In this document: piece by piece, positions 1-11,650 of the stretch
How the letters are laid out: every line of letters starts with the position of its first letter
Position numbering within the stretch: the first letter of the stretch is position 1
Assembly (NCBI GenBank): GCA_034620365.1
Contig: JAQGEQ010000023.1
Span: forward strand, 124,001 to 188,000
DNA: 64,000 nucleotides
Origin: Pegea sp. RAD2-039
Taxonomy: Eukaryota > Chordata > Thaliacea > Salpida > Salpidae
Reading direction: 5' to 3'
Position numbers and translations under genes: made by a program
The notes under the pieces: generated by a model
Told to the model about the DNA's origin: nothing
What the model saw: the letters and a program-made list of their open reading frames with translations, nothing else
Databases searched by the model: none

Positions 1-1212
1 ATTAAATTAACTTTTCATAAAATACTTTGTTCAAATTTAACTTTAAGTAAAGAGAAAGTTGTCAGAAAAAAATTGATTTATTTAAATGCGAAAAGTTTTG
101 AATCACTTTCAAGCGATTATTTGTAAATTTCATTTTTTAATTGACCTAAAATATCAAATTTGTTCATATATTTTTAAATTTTCAAACATTTTTGAATGTC
201 AATCAAAGATTTGAAATCATTATTTCGAATCGTTTACAAATAAGCTTAAAACAGTTTAACCAACAAAAATTCTTTTAAAACTTAAATTATTTGTTTTGTA
301 TTCTACCAAAAAATAACTATTAAATAATTGTTATTTCTTTTACCTTGAATTAGTTAATCTAATAATTATTTTTTACAACTAGAATTGAACAATTTCTCAT
401 TAAAAATAATTGAAAAGCTTTTTTTAGGCTGAAATTTTTTTAGTTTTTGGTTAAAGAATCTTTTTAATGTTTGAAAACTTTTTGTAAATATTTTTTTAAT
501 AAAAAAAATTTGGTTCTTTATCGAGTTTGCATTTTTGAAAACAAATTTTTATAATCATTTAACTATCATCATAAATTAGAGATAATATAAAAGTTAAACA
601 TTTACTTATGAAGAAAATCACTTTCAAAAATCATTCGAATTATGACAGAAGCTTTAAAAGAGAATTTAATTTTTAATAAAATAAGCAAATAGTCCAATAA
701 AGAAATTACTTAAAAACAATATTTTGTGAATATCTAGCATTTTAAAAAATCTAAACTCTTCAAAAATTTCAAAAATCTGTATTAAATAGTGATATTTTAT
801 TTATTTGAAAATGAACTTCAGTTCACTTAAAAAATATTTTGAATATTTTACATATGACTGATTTCACCAAATAAATTTCTTTTAATAAAATCCTGTTTCC
901 CGTTCACTGCATCTGTAAATTCAAATTTAAATATTAATTGAGAATATTAAATATTTTAACTTATTAAAACATTTCACTAGAATTTGAAACATGCTCATTA
1001 ATTGTTGGCAAATTAAAATGTAAACAACAAATCTTTGTAAAATAATATTTACAAATCAAATTCTCTCTTTTTAGTTCGGTTATCTTTTTCTCAATAATTT
1101 TTGGTCAAATATAAGCGCTTTTAAAGAGAATATTTTAGTCTGACATGTCTTTAGAATGGAACCGTTAACCCAAAATTATATTATAGGACAAACTATCAAT
1201 TGGTAAAAAGAG
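1..1212. other. AT-rich non-coding DNA
   Basis: No open frame of useful length, RNA gene or recognisable repeat is visible. The stretch is dominated by A/T runs and short oligo-T tracts. Confidence 0.6.
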
Positions 1213-1653
1213 ATGGTCACAATTTATAAATCTCCATTAAAGCAGCTGGGCACACTTAGCTGTTTCAACTTACAGCAAATCGTACAATATGAAGAAGTCC
1301 TATCAATAATGTCAACATCTTTTGTAAGTAAAGGTATTGCTGCAGAAAGAAGATATGGGTTCCACCTTCACCCAGAGATTGCATTCATCACACCCCTGTG
1401 CAAAGTGTACCCAGGTGTATCTTTCTCGCATTTGCTTGTCACAAGAGTGTTTGCAGGAAGATCTCCACATCACAGTGATCAATCTTTATATGATTTGATT
1501 CGAATCTTTACATCTATCTCCCTTTTCTTTCCATCTTGGGACATCAACTTGTTTACCAAAACACAAACTAGTGCATCATCCTTTGCATCAGATAAGGGAT
1601 ATTTTAATCGAAATATAATTATATATAATAGAAATATAATTTCTGATATTTAA
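1213..1653 (+). other. unassigned 146-codon open frame
   Basis: An ATG-initiated frame of 146 codons with better codon variety and GC than its surroundings, roughly to residue 125, after which it runs into AT-rich sequence. I recognise no family. All three forward frames read fairly far between 1320 and 1560, as expected for a decayed transposon or pseudogene exon. No splice sites or conserved motif support a real gene. Confidence 0.2.
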
Positions 1654-1959
1654 CTCGTTCAATAATTATTTATTCTGTTAATTACAAACTTTTACTTTTT
1701 AATTATCAAAAATGTTAAACTTGTTTTGAGATAATCTATCATATTTAAGATAACTGCCAGCATCATTAACGAACAAATTTGTTGCGGATCAAAGCTTTAA
1801 AGGTATTTTTGATGGTTGTTAAGCTCTTTAACTGCAATCATACTCTTTCTTGCTATTGATAGTCCAATGTTTGTTGTTGTTTTTTTTTAAATAGGTTATA
1901 GTAGCAAACAGACAGATGTAACTGGGCCGTGTTAGCAAATATCTGACCTACAATCGGGC

Positions 1960-2010
1960 CACTTCTATCTTACAATCAAAGCGCATGCGCAGTTAGGACG
2001 TCACTACTTC
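1960..2010. promoter_or_regulatory. promoter-like CpG patch with NRF1-type palindrome
   Basis: Around 1980-1995 the sequence holds GCGCATGCGC, a perfect palindrome matching the known NRF-1 site, followed within 15 bp by GGACGTCAC, a CRE/ATF-like half-match. Such CpG-containing words are rare in the surrounding AT-rich DNA. No convincing gene starts beside it. The first downstream ATG frame with any length is a 48-codon ORF at 2274-2420 (+), which I cannot assign. Confidence 0.3.
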
Positions 2011-2834
2011 AGCCTACAAAGCTCAACCGCAAATATTTTGTTTTGATGTCTTTTAGCTTGTCAGTATTTTGTACAAAAGTTTTTTGAAGGTGCTACATGT
2101 TTATATTACAGTAATTATTTTACCGCATATGTAAATGTGATTTTAAGTTTCGTACTGCCTACGTGTTTGCCAGCTCTTTTTGTAAGCTTAATCGTCGTTG
2201 CTAATCGCTTTTTACAATCGAATAAAGCTCCTAAGGAGTTATAACGTCTCAATACGAATAATTGGCACCATCAATGATGAAAAGTCTTCTGGAGTTTTCT
2301 GTGGTTCAACAAATCTTTCATGCAGAAGATTTTACTGAAGACTCAGAGGATAGTAAAACTGAAATAACTTCACTAAGTGACTGTTTAGTTGATGTTTGTT
2401 GTATCTCAACTGCTGTTTAAACAATTTTATGTTGAATTATAAAAAAGTAATTAGTTAACAATTAAAGAATATTTATTTAAAATTATTTCTAAATACAACA
2501 AATATTGCCAAAAGTTTTCAAATAGCAGCGACTGTAAAAAAATTGCAAAATTTCAAGAAATAAATGAAAGATGAAAATCTTAAAGAAATCACAATGTAAA
2601 TTTAATTTTAATATTTCAAATCACTGTCGAATTAAAGAAGAAATTTCAAAACCTTTTAAAGTTTGTCAAATAAAAACAAAAAAGTCCAACTGGTCTATTT
2701 TAAAGAATTAAAAAATATATAAATATTTGAGGTCAATTTCTGAATTGATATAAAATTGAAACTGCAATTTTGATTATAAAATATAAAAAGTCATCAAACA
2801 AATAGGCAAGAATATAAATACTAGCAAGATAGAA

Positions 2835-5764
2835 TTACTGATCATCTGCGGCTGGAGACCCTGGCAGCTCAGTTGAATGAGTCAGCTTAGAGCGCTCTGC
2901 ATTTAATCGAAGATATTCTGTTCGAAAAAAGAAGGTGTAGAGGAACCAGACTAAGCACGCATATCCAGTCATTACATACATTGAAACTGAAACGAGATAA
3001 ATAGGTTGAAGTTATAGATGAATAATTGAGTTACCTGTCATATCAGTTACTACAACATCAGCATGGTTACCGCATGCTGTGTTGTTCGCTTGGATTTGTT
3101 TGCCTAGAGACTGCATCACCACCACGAGAAGAATTCCTTGCAGTTGCCTAGAAACGTAGTTAGAAATTTTTAAATCGATTCGAAATTATTTCAAATTTAA
3201 TAACATCCGGTGGAGCTTTTTCAATAAGGTCTGGAAGTTTCTTCCCGATCACATCACTGCATCAAAATCTATCACTTCTTTTGAAATTCAGTTCTAAAAT
3301 TATGTTTTGAGAAATCTTGTTGGTAATTGTGCTTTATGTTGCCACTTTCATTTCTTAAGTTATATTTTCAGATTGTCTTCATTGTGTTCTGAATTTTATG
3401 TTTTATTTATGGTGAGATACTTGTGACCTTTCATTATTTCTCTATAGTCATATTGTTTGGTGTTTCCTTAAAGAATTGTTCACCTGCAGCCATGAGTTGA
3501 GAATATGTTCAAAATAGAAAGTGAATTGATAGAAATATGAAGTTAATAAATGGCACGATTGCAAAAGATGTACAATGTCTGAATTCTCAAAATTTTCTTC
3601 CACATGAATTATGTAGAGACTTTTATATCTTTGTAGTCATCTTATGTTTCTTTTAACAGTTATGATTTTTGCTCACCAGATATTTTCATAGAATAAATTA
3701 AAATATTTTCTAATAAATAGAAAAACTTTAAATGTTATATACCCGATCATGAAGATAACTCCTGAACTGGTTGCTTCACCAACAGGGTAAGTGGTTTCGA
3801 CTGCTAGCTCGTTTCCTATCGGGTAAACAGGAACCCCAAAAAATCCGAATACTCCAAGTACACTAGCAATAGCTTCTCGCTGGTTCGTGTAGTTGTGAAC
3901 CTGGACAAAATGGACCAAATAAAATCTGTCTTCTTTTAAATTTATTTCAAGATAGAATAAAGGAGTTTTTAAACAGATTAATAAGATTAGAAGTAAAATA
4001 TACAAACAGTATTGTTGAAAATTTAATGTAACAAAAACTTTGTTTTATTTATGATTTAAGTAATTTTGTCAACAAGCTGCCATTTTCTCCACTTATTTTC
4101 TACTTTTATTTCATAACTTCTATTTACTTTTGTCTCTAAAATATTTCTATTTTTTCCCATATTATGTCAAACTTGGGTACTTTGGACCTTTTTATTATCT
4201 TTCTGCTTATATTGTTTTGTGTTTGCTATATGAGCTGTATAATTTGTTATTTGCAACTATGAGGGAAAGAAAATAAATAAACAAATAGAATAAAATATTG
4301 AAAAAGATTAAAATAATCTTACAACTGTGAATGCAATTACTGCAACGACTCCAAATGTGAAACAAAACTTAGTGACCGGTGTAAACATTTTGGTTTTATC
4401 AACTATTATTCCTGCAATTACAGAACCAATAAACCCACAACCGATTAGTACACTTGTACAAATAGAACCAGAAAATATCTGGAAAAAAACATCTTTGTTA
4501 AAAATTTATGATTTAAACATTAACAAGTATTTATAACCAAGATTTAGTTTCAAAATTAGACCATTTTTACCTCATCATATCCCCAAGGACACAAAATTTG
4601 AGATAATAGAGTAGTCATCACACTAAACAAAGATATTCCGGCTCCAATAGTTAAACACAGAAGAAGATACCTCGGATTTCTGATTAACATTTTACATCCA
4701 TCCAAAAATGGTTCTGATTCAGATTCTGCACTTGAGCTTGGTGGTGTGTCTGGTTTGTTGCTACACCAACCAAAGGTGGCCATTAAAACAGCAAGTACTG
4801 CGGGTGTACATTGCACCAGTAACTTTATAAAAAGAAAACAATTTTCGGTGATTTTGAAAAAGTATATTTAGAAAAACTTTTATAAAAGTTTTCTTCTCAC
4901 CAATTTCAACATATCATCAGAAGTTTTCAACAAAATTGGGGAAGTAATCCCCGCTAACATTATACCAAGCGGGTTTGCTGTCAATCAAATAAAAATCATT
5001 TCAAATAAAAGGTTTGTTACAAAAAACGTTCTAATTGAGAACAAACAGAATAAGATTTATAGAAACAAATGAAATAACAAAAATTATAGAATCAACTTAC
5101 AAATTGTTGCTAGCATATTAGCAACTGCTCTTTGGTCTTCTGGGAACCACAAAGCAGCTAGTTTAGTTGGTGCAAATAGGACAAATGGTTGTGCTAATGC
5201 AGCGATAGTTTGACCAGCAAATACTAATGGTACTTTTGAAGAAACCATTATACCATCAATAGCACTTACAGCTCTTATCACACAACCAATACAGTTCAAC
5301 CAAGCACCAACAATAACAGATAGTCTAAGACCAATTGAATCAATAAGCCAAGTGGCTATTATCCCGCAAGGAATACCAGTTATCATGAAAACTACAGAAA
5401 GCATATTGATAGTGTCTAAGTTTGTTGCATAAAATTCTGTTGATATGTAAGCAACAGGTCCAAAAGTCAACCAAGCCTTCAAAGAAAAGTTTCATGAGAA
5501 TAACCAGATAAATAACTACAACAAATTAGTACACTTATTTATTAAAGAATTATTTAAATAAAATAGATGCATATACACTATGTTAACACGATTAATTTGA
5601 AATAAAAAAAATATTATTACCATCGCATTTGAAATATTTAATATCATCAGAACAAGAAGTAGAAACCACCGCCATTTATAAACTATAAAAGGAGTCCCAA
5701 CTTTTTTTCCAGAATTATAAAGATATGTTTGTGAATCAACTACATTTGCTATTTGTTCACTCAT
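2835..5764 (-). CDS. SLC49A3: SLC49A3/MFSD7-like major facilitator transporter
   Basis: Eight coding exons (5764-5621, 5476-5101, 4977-4901, 4822-4571, 4478-4323, 3900-3743, 3147-3035, 2986-2835) join in frame to 475 residues, close to the family length. It should be a 12-TM integral membrane carrier of the SLC49 family, whose better-known members (FLVCR) move haem or choline; the substrate of SLC49A3 is not firmly settled. Diagnostic stretches are LNISNAMAWLTFGPVAY in TM1, a GLRLSVIVGAWLN segment, LAALWFPEDQRAVANMLAT near the middle, DEIFSGSIC in the second half and ELAVETTYPVGE before a late TM. The ATG at 5764 precedes a short hydrophilic N terminus. Two larger introns (3148-3742, 3901-4322) carry copies of an interspersed repeat, whereas the last intron is 48 nt. 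FLVCR1/2 is the alternative, but the WFPEDQRA and VETTYPVGE contexts fit A3 best. Confidence 0.9.
3205..3510. repeat. diverged interspersed repeat, copy 1 (SLC49A3 intron)
   Basis: Shares scattered identical words with 4020-4270, 10020-10160 and 45185-45440: a CATCACTRCATCAAAAT block, an AAGTAATTTT-type block, an ACTTATTTTC-type block and a terminal CTGCAGCCATGA-like word. It looks like an old non-autonomous element. Its ends are not resolved by eye. Confidence 0.4.
4020..4270. repeat. diverged interspersed repeat, copy 2 (SLC49A3 intron)
   Basis: Same order of words as copy 1: ATGATTTAAGTAATTTTGTC, then AAGCTGCCATTTTCTCC, then a T-rich middle, ending near GCAACTATGAGGGAA. Copies 1 and 2 sit in different introns of one gene, in the same orientation. 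Confidence 0.4.
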
Positions 5765-6464
5765 AATTTGTCTAAAACTTTATCTAAAAAGAAGAACTAG
5801 GCAAGAATTTAAAAATGTTATTCATTTTTTGATAATAAAAAAAATCATTTAAAAGCTATAGACAAAATTAAAATCTAAAAATATATGTTACCAATATATT
5901 AAAAAAATATCAAAACTTTAAACTAAAAAAATTGTAGATTCTATTTCTAGAATTTTTGATAAATAAGTTATGTGAGCATATACTATGTTTTTAAGATGAA
6001 AAAAATATTTAAGTAAAATAAACATTTGATTTAAATAGTATGAAGGCAAGAGAGGTAAAAATATATATATAGAAAAGCAAAAAATTCAATGATATAAATT
6101 GAGCGCTCAACTATAAGGCCCAAAAATATTTTAGCAATTTTAATGAGTGATTTATATGATTTTATAATTAACAGTAAAAATCAGTAATTAAATAATTTGT
6201 GGGACAAATAAGTATTTATATAGTGATTACATCAAAAGACAAAAACTTACTTAAATTTAGTAATATAAAATACATAGAAAATAAATAAACAAAGTTATTT
6301 TTAAAAGTAATTATTTTAGTAAATAGCATTGATATTTATGTACATCAAATTACATGCCCTGATTCTTTTTAGTTCCAAAATGATATTATTGATTAATTAT
6401 CTAATTATTTTATCATCAAATAGTCAATCACTAAAAAAATCAAGTTTGTTTTTTAACCCCATAT

Positions 6465-6550
6465 TTATTTATTTATTTCAGTAAATGCGAAGGAGGGTAC
6501 CTGAAAAGAGCACCTCTTCCTAACACACATTCTCACAAATAACATCTATT
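6465..6550 (-). mobile_element. CR1-like LINE 3'-tail fragment
   Basis: Begins after an ATTTATTTATTT run with AAATGCGAAGGAGGGTACCT, then AAGAGCACCTCT and AACACACATTCTCACAAATA. These words recur at 20400, 20800, 29800, 61680 and 62300. At 20800 they are joined to reverse-transcriptase C-terminal coding sequence on the minus strand, so this is the extreme 3' end of that LINE. Only about 85 bp remains. Confidence 0.6.
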
Positions 6551-6619
6551 TATTGAAAATCAAGCTTTACTTTTGAGGTGAATTTTCAAGTAAAAATATT
6601 TTGACTTTTTTACAGAGTA

Positions 6620-6800
6620 CTCGAAGATTACTCATCAAGCTGATACATGACTTAGGAGATTTAGTTGTTGCCCATCCAGCAGGGCTCCACTCTTCGCGGC
6701 AACAAGGTTATGCAGCGGAATAGAAGGACAGATACAACTGCGCCCAGCTGGCATCGCAGGAGCTGCCAGAACGACACTGAGTTAGTTGGGTATGGTAATC
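6620..6800 (+). repeat. dispersed repeat shared with 30840-31090
   Basis: Contains GCGCCCAGCTGGCATCGCAGG and neighbouring words that match the reverse complement of 30890-30990. Its CpG content is higher than that of its surroundings, and short open frames on the matching strand read LRPAGIAGAARTT-like peptides, as often seen in degraded non-LTR retrotransposons. Element type not established. Confidence 0.45.
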
Positions 6801-7897
6801 TTACACTACACAGATGAGTTTTCGATTGCTTTTATTAATTCTAAGTAAATGGTTTTTAATGAAACGTGTTCATGCTTTACGTTGCAAATCAAACAACCCC
6901 CATTTATATATCCAAGTTAGAGCTGACTCAGCAACAAAGTTTGCAAAATGCTTGTTGGTTTTACCCAGTTTACTGATAGTTAAGTAAAAGAGATTGTTGG
7001 ATAAATTATTTGAAATATTAAGTTTTTTTAATCTTATGCTTTTCTGAATACAAGTGATTTACTGCAAACTAATCATATGTATTATTTGCTAAGTTTTTAA
7101 AGGATAACATCGTACGTTATCGTAGAGGATGTTTTGAACAGTTTATATCTTTATAATCTTCAGTAAAATAATTTTAAAAATCAAATACATAGATCCAAGA
7201 AACTAAAAGTTCTTATCCTACACTTGATTAAAACCAAGAAATATGACTTTTATTATTAATTACATAGATTATTTTGTAAATAAACCTAAGATATAATCTA
7301 TCTTTTTGTTCTTAATTTGATTTATGTGCAAACAGTAAAAGTTTTTATGGTTGAAGCAGTAGATGGAAAGAAATTATATACTAGTAGTATAATAATCCAT
7401 AATTCCTTTCTACCTCTTTATTATAGCTCTTTTATTATAGCAGACTCAACTTTATGAGGTCCTAGATTGCCTCTTAGGTGACAAGGCACAGTGACTTAGG
7501 ACAGTAACTTCGACCCCAACATACTGTAAGATTTCTGTTTTGGTTTACTTCCATAGCATCTGTTTATTGTGAAACAACAACAAAGCAGTCTTACTATTTA
7601 CTCATTATGGATTGAAACTAGATCCTGAAAGCAGCCAACATTTTTATTGTTTGAAAAATAAATTCAATGTCATTAAAGCTAGCTTAACAGTCAAGATAAT
7701 TAAGTCATTTAATAAGTAGTCATATCAACAAAAATTGAATCCAAAATAAACTTTATTTAGTAAAAACTAGTCTGATTATAATTGAAACAATTCATTAAAC
7801 CAATAAAATTGAACTTTTTTTATTTAGCTATATACTCCAAAAAACAAACAATTGTCAAATATATGATCTAAATCAATTATAAGCAACTTAAAAATAA

Positions 7898-8314
7898 TTA
7901 AAATTGATCTGGTTGAGAACTTAAGATCCTTTTGTATTCAATATTTATTCTATCTTCAATCCTTTTGAACTCTAACAAATCTGATTCTTTCATCTTAGAA
8001 TTTGGATTTTGCTTTTCATGGTGAGTGTAGTACACTAGAAAATTCATGAAAAAATATTGATTTATTGAAAAGTACAACTACCCAGTAAAGCTTTCTACAA
8101 GTTTTTATTCATTCATCTAATCAATACAATAAAGTAAACATAACAAATTCAAATACTTACTTTTTAATAGGTTACTATTCTTTTCATATAATTGTTTACG
8201 ATAACTCACACTTTTTTCCATTTTATCAAATTCATAAAAGCCATAAAAAAGTAGAGCTGCTTCACCAACACAAATACCAACTGCCAATTTTACTGACCAA
8301 GATGGTACTTTCAT
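7898..8314 (-). CDS. CEBPZOS: CEBPZOS-like single-pass mitochondrial microprotein
   Basis: Two coding exons (8314-8161 and 8034-7898), joined at a phase-1 GTAAGT donor, give 96 residues. Residues about 8-27 form one hydrophobic segment (VKLAVGICVGEAALLFYGFY), followed by FDKMEKSVSYRKQLYEKNS and LLKMYYTHHEKQN. The order TM - KM.....R...K.....L..YY....EK matches vertebrate CEBPZOS, a small mitochondrial protein of unknown function (human 80 aa). The C terminus here is slightly longer and charged. The exon junction falls just before the conserved YY. The intron is 126 nt. The gene has no close neighbours. The assignment rests on a short alignment by eye, so a different small membrane protein cannot be excluded. 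Confidence 0.65.
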
Positions 8315-10860
8315 AATTAGAATAAAATGATAATTAGATGAGACCTGTTTTAAAATATAACTTTTATTATTATTATATTTTATTTCATAATAGTAATGAT
8401 AAAAAAAATTGAATTAAATAAAGTAGTAAATATATAAAAGATACAAGCTTCAAATAACTAAATAGAAATTTTTATGACTATTTAATGTTAAACTTAATTT
8501 AAGTCATCAACTATAAATAAAGCAAAGATAAAACCATTGGAAATATTTATATTAAAATAATTATAATTGTTTGATTAAGTTGACAGAATTATAAATAATA
8601 GTAAAGAAACGATAAAATACATAAAAAAAACTTTTTTTAAAGCAAACCTTCAATGTTTATAGATCAAATTTGTCCAGTTAAAAAATGAAAATAACCTAAC
8701 ATGAAAACTGTTTAATGCTGAATTAAAAAAAGTAGTATCAAAATTAAAATGCGTTGAAAAAACTTTAGAAAGTTAAAAAGTTGAAAAAGATGTTTAAAAT
8801 TTGATTAATTATTGCAGCTTAGTTTTTACTTATTTGTAATGATTAACTTATACAAGCAAAAAGTAATGCCTTATAACTGGATGTTGAATTTTAGATCAAA
8901 ATAAACTTTTTTTTTCATCAACAAACTCGCAAATATCTAAATGTAAGATTATATATAAAAAAAATATAGAATATAACAAAATTTCTTATGAAGTACATTT
9001 AAACTTTCTGCACAAAGCTGTCATCATTTATGATATGGGTACGTTTTAAGAATAGATTTTGAGTAATTATTATACTTGCTGCAAAAATCAAAATAAACTG
9101 AATATTTATTTAATGTTTTTTTAATGCAAAGTATAAATACTTATTCTTAAGTTTCAAAATATCAAATGATAATTCTTAATTTTGTTAATTTAAACTGTAG
9201 ACTGGTACTGCTTCTTAAGATGATAATAACCCAAGACAGTTGTAGCTTTTCTACTTCATATAATATAAATATATAATAAATTACAAAAACGTACACCCCC
9301 ATTTAAGGTAGAAGAAAGATAGTTAATTAATTTTCACACCAATTTGTTTAACTTTTTATTTTTTATTATAATTATAAATTTATTTTCAACTTTTTGTTCA
9401 GATGTTGTCGTAGTTCTAAGAAACTTTCTAAACATCAAATTTACTGATCAAACTATTGACAACTTAAAAAACTCAATTAGTTAGATTCATGTAACAAAAG
9501 TTTTTTGAGTGAGTGGAAAATTTTATAGAAGGATTTATTTTTATCCACTCACTATATTATTAAAATAGTTATTACTTCTGATTGTTCTTATAGCAAATTC
9601 TTAAATCTTTTATTAACAGGAAACTTTTAGAACTTTTCATCACGTGCTAAACTGTCTCAAGTTTAGCTCCTCTGTATATCTTCACCTTGAAAACGATACA
9701 ATAAAACTTGAGTCCTTCTAAAGATTATTTAGAAGGAAACAAGGCCTTAAAGTGGCATGCCCTTTTTTATACACAGATTGTCTCTATGAGCTAAGCATTA
9801 CATCCCTGTAACACCGATACCCTTTCTTCAACCTCGTAATACTATTTGAAATCATTAATGTTTTCTGTAATCTTAACTTCAATAACTTCTTTAAAGATTG
9901 AAATCTTTCTACATCCTCAGAGGCTTATCATACAAAATAAACACACTCACCAACTTTAATAAACGTCCAGTAGAGTAACAGCTTTTTTAACAGGGTAACC
10001 TAGATATGGAATTCCCCACCCGAACTCATCACTACATCAAAATTTATCGCTTCTTTTAACATTTTTTTTATAAAAAAGACTCATTTAAGTAATTTTCTTA
10101 ACAAGTTATACATGATAACTTCTTAATTTTCTTCATTTATTTTGTTTTTCTTATTCTTAGTTAATTTATTTGGTAGAAATTGTAAACTGCTGAATAACAG
10201 CTAATATCACTTGTAATATCAGTCAACGCTGCAACAAGGTAAATTGTATAATTATATAAAACATTTAAAAAATTAGCAAGTCAGATCTTATTAGTGTTTT
10301 CTTAAGAACGAACTAACTTTCATTTTAAAAATAAGCAACATTTAGCCTTGTACAGTACCCTTTTGGCTTTTATTATGTTTGGAATAAAAGCAAATTAACA
10401 TTTCAGCGAAAAGTAGAAAAATTATCTAAATATTTCTTATTTATTTTTTAAGGATTATAACATCAGCTTATAACTTGCATTTTAGAATCATAACATTATC
10501 AAGAAAGTTATCATTATCTCAATTTTTACAAAAAACACAAAAATTCAAACGACAAAAATTAATCAAATTATTAAGAAAACTTTTAATTAAACAGTGAAAT
10601 TTGAGTTTTTAATGTTGTAAGTATAAAATTTAAAGCAATTTGTTTCAAAGATAACAGATTTGAAATTTTAATAAAGTAATCAAAAGCATTTTTACATAAA
10701 ATCAAAAGTTATATAACTGACTTGAGCAGATATAACGCACACAATTAAATATTAAGTAAAAAAGCTTCGAACAAAAACATTTTTCATCAAAATCATTTTT
10801 TTACATTCAGAAATGTTATTTTGTGGATCCATTTTATTTGAACAAAGGTAAGTATCGATT
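8315..10860. other. non-coding DNA with one repeat copy
   Basis: Mostly AT-rich with no supported gene. 9640-10000 is less AT-rich and holds a near-perfect short hairpin around 9716-9740 (CCTTCTAAA...TTTAGAAGG), perhaps part of an old transposon. 10020-10160 matches the repeat found in the SLC49A3 introns. Confidence 0.5.
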
Positions 10861-10899
10861 TTTGTAAAAAGAAACCTTTTTTATTTTGGTCTTTCCACA

Positions 10900-11650
10900 T
10901 ATTTATGTAAAGACTGTAAAATGCTCATTAAACCAAGTTCAAGTAGTTCTGTCATCTCTGGCTCCACAATTCATTTCGGAATTGAAAACTTAATTAAATA
11001 GGTCGACATTTTTAAGAAAAAAACTGATAAATTCGAGATCAAGACCTCTTATATGCAGACGTGTCATAAAAACTTTGAAAATTATTCCTGAACTGATTAA
11101 TCAATTTCCCTCAGTGAAGAACAATTTAAAAGTGTTATCCTCAAACATCACCTCAAATATGGAATCCCAAAACTTCTACAAGGAATTCCTCAACCTATGC
11201 CATCTTTAATATTCCCTAGTCTGAAACGGATGTCTCCTTCAATTTCGATCAAAATAAATTATTGCTATCTAGTATCTAACCTCAACAAAGATCTCAAACC
11301 AGGAAGTCTTAAGGTCCACTAATCTGACAACAATTTACAGCATGCTAAGCAATCAAAGGCTTTGCTGGCTCAGACACGTCCGTCGGACAGAAGACACACA
11401 GATCCTAAAGGATCTATTATATGAAGAGCTATCTAAAGGCAAACATAACTGTCTACGCTTCAAAGGTACCTGCAAGTGCAGTATGAAATCGCTTATTTTT
11501 AATACCAGCAACTGGGAAGATATCGCAGCGGATCGCTCCCAATGGCGCTCTTTACTTCACTATCAACTGAAGGAGAGAAAAAGAAGAAACCTTAAAGGCT
11601 TTTTGTTTCATCGCTCAACAGAGTTCCATCACTAAAAGTACATCACAGAT
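10900..11650 (+). mobile_element. non-LTR retrotransposon 3' remnant
   Basis: The frame at 11342-11635 reads a typical LINE ORF2 C terminus: RLCWLRHVRRTEDTQILKD, LLYEELSKGKHN, then a CKCSMKSLIFNTSNWEDIA segment and DRSQWRSL. In intact elements this region is LRWLGHVxRM...L.YGEL..GKR..GRPK.R.KD. Here the GRPK motif is degraded to CLRFK and upstream frames (about 10900-11340) are broken by stops and frameshifts, so the copy is dead. It belongs to a different LINE lineage from the copies at 20.4 and 62.3 kb. Confidence 0.75.

Larger units (their letters stand above)
5765..7897. other. intergenic DNA with repeat fragments
   Basis: 5765-6460 is featureless AT-rich sequence upstream of SLC49A3. 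6465-6800 contains retroelement pieces listed separately. 7345-7560 resembles 28300-28470 and, inverted, 31480-31560 (a GCAGTAGATGGAAAG / CATAATTCCTTTCTACC pair of blocks). No gene is visible. Confidence 0.5.

Noticed and set aside
1380..1560. Weak resemblance of the 1213-1653 ORF to a PARP catalytic segment
   Set aside because: Only a short R-V-hydrophobic-G run fits; the catalytic H-Y-E order and flanking blocks are missing in all frames.
7440..7530. Second possible tRNA-derived SINE (CTTCGACCCC)
   Set aside because: B-box match is partial and no shared body or tail is visible.
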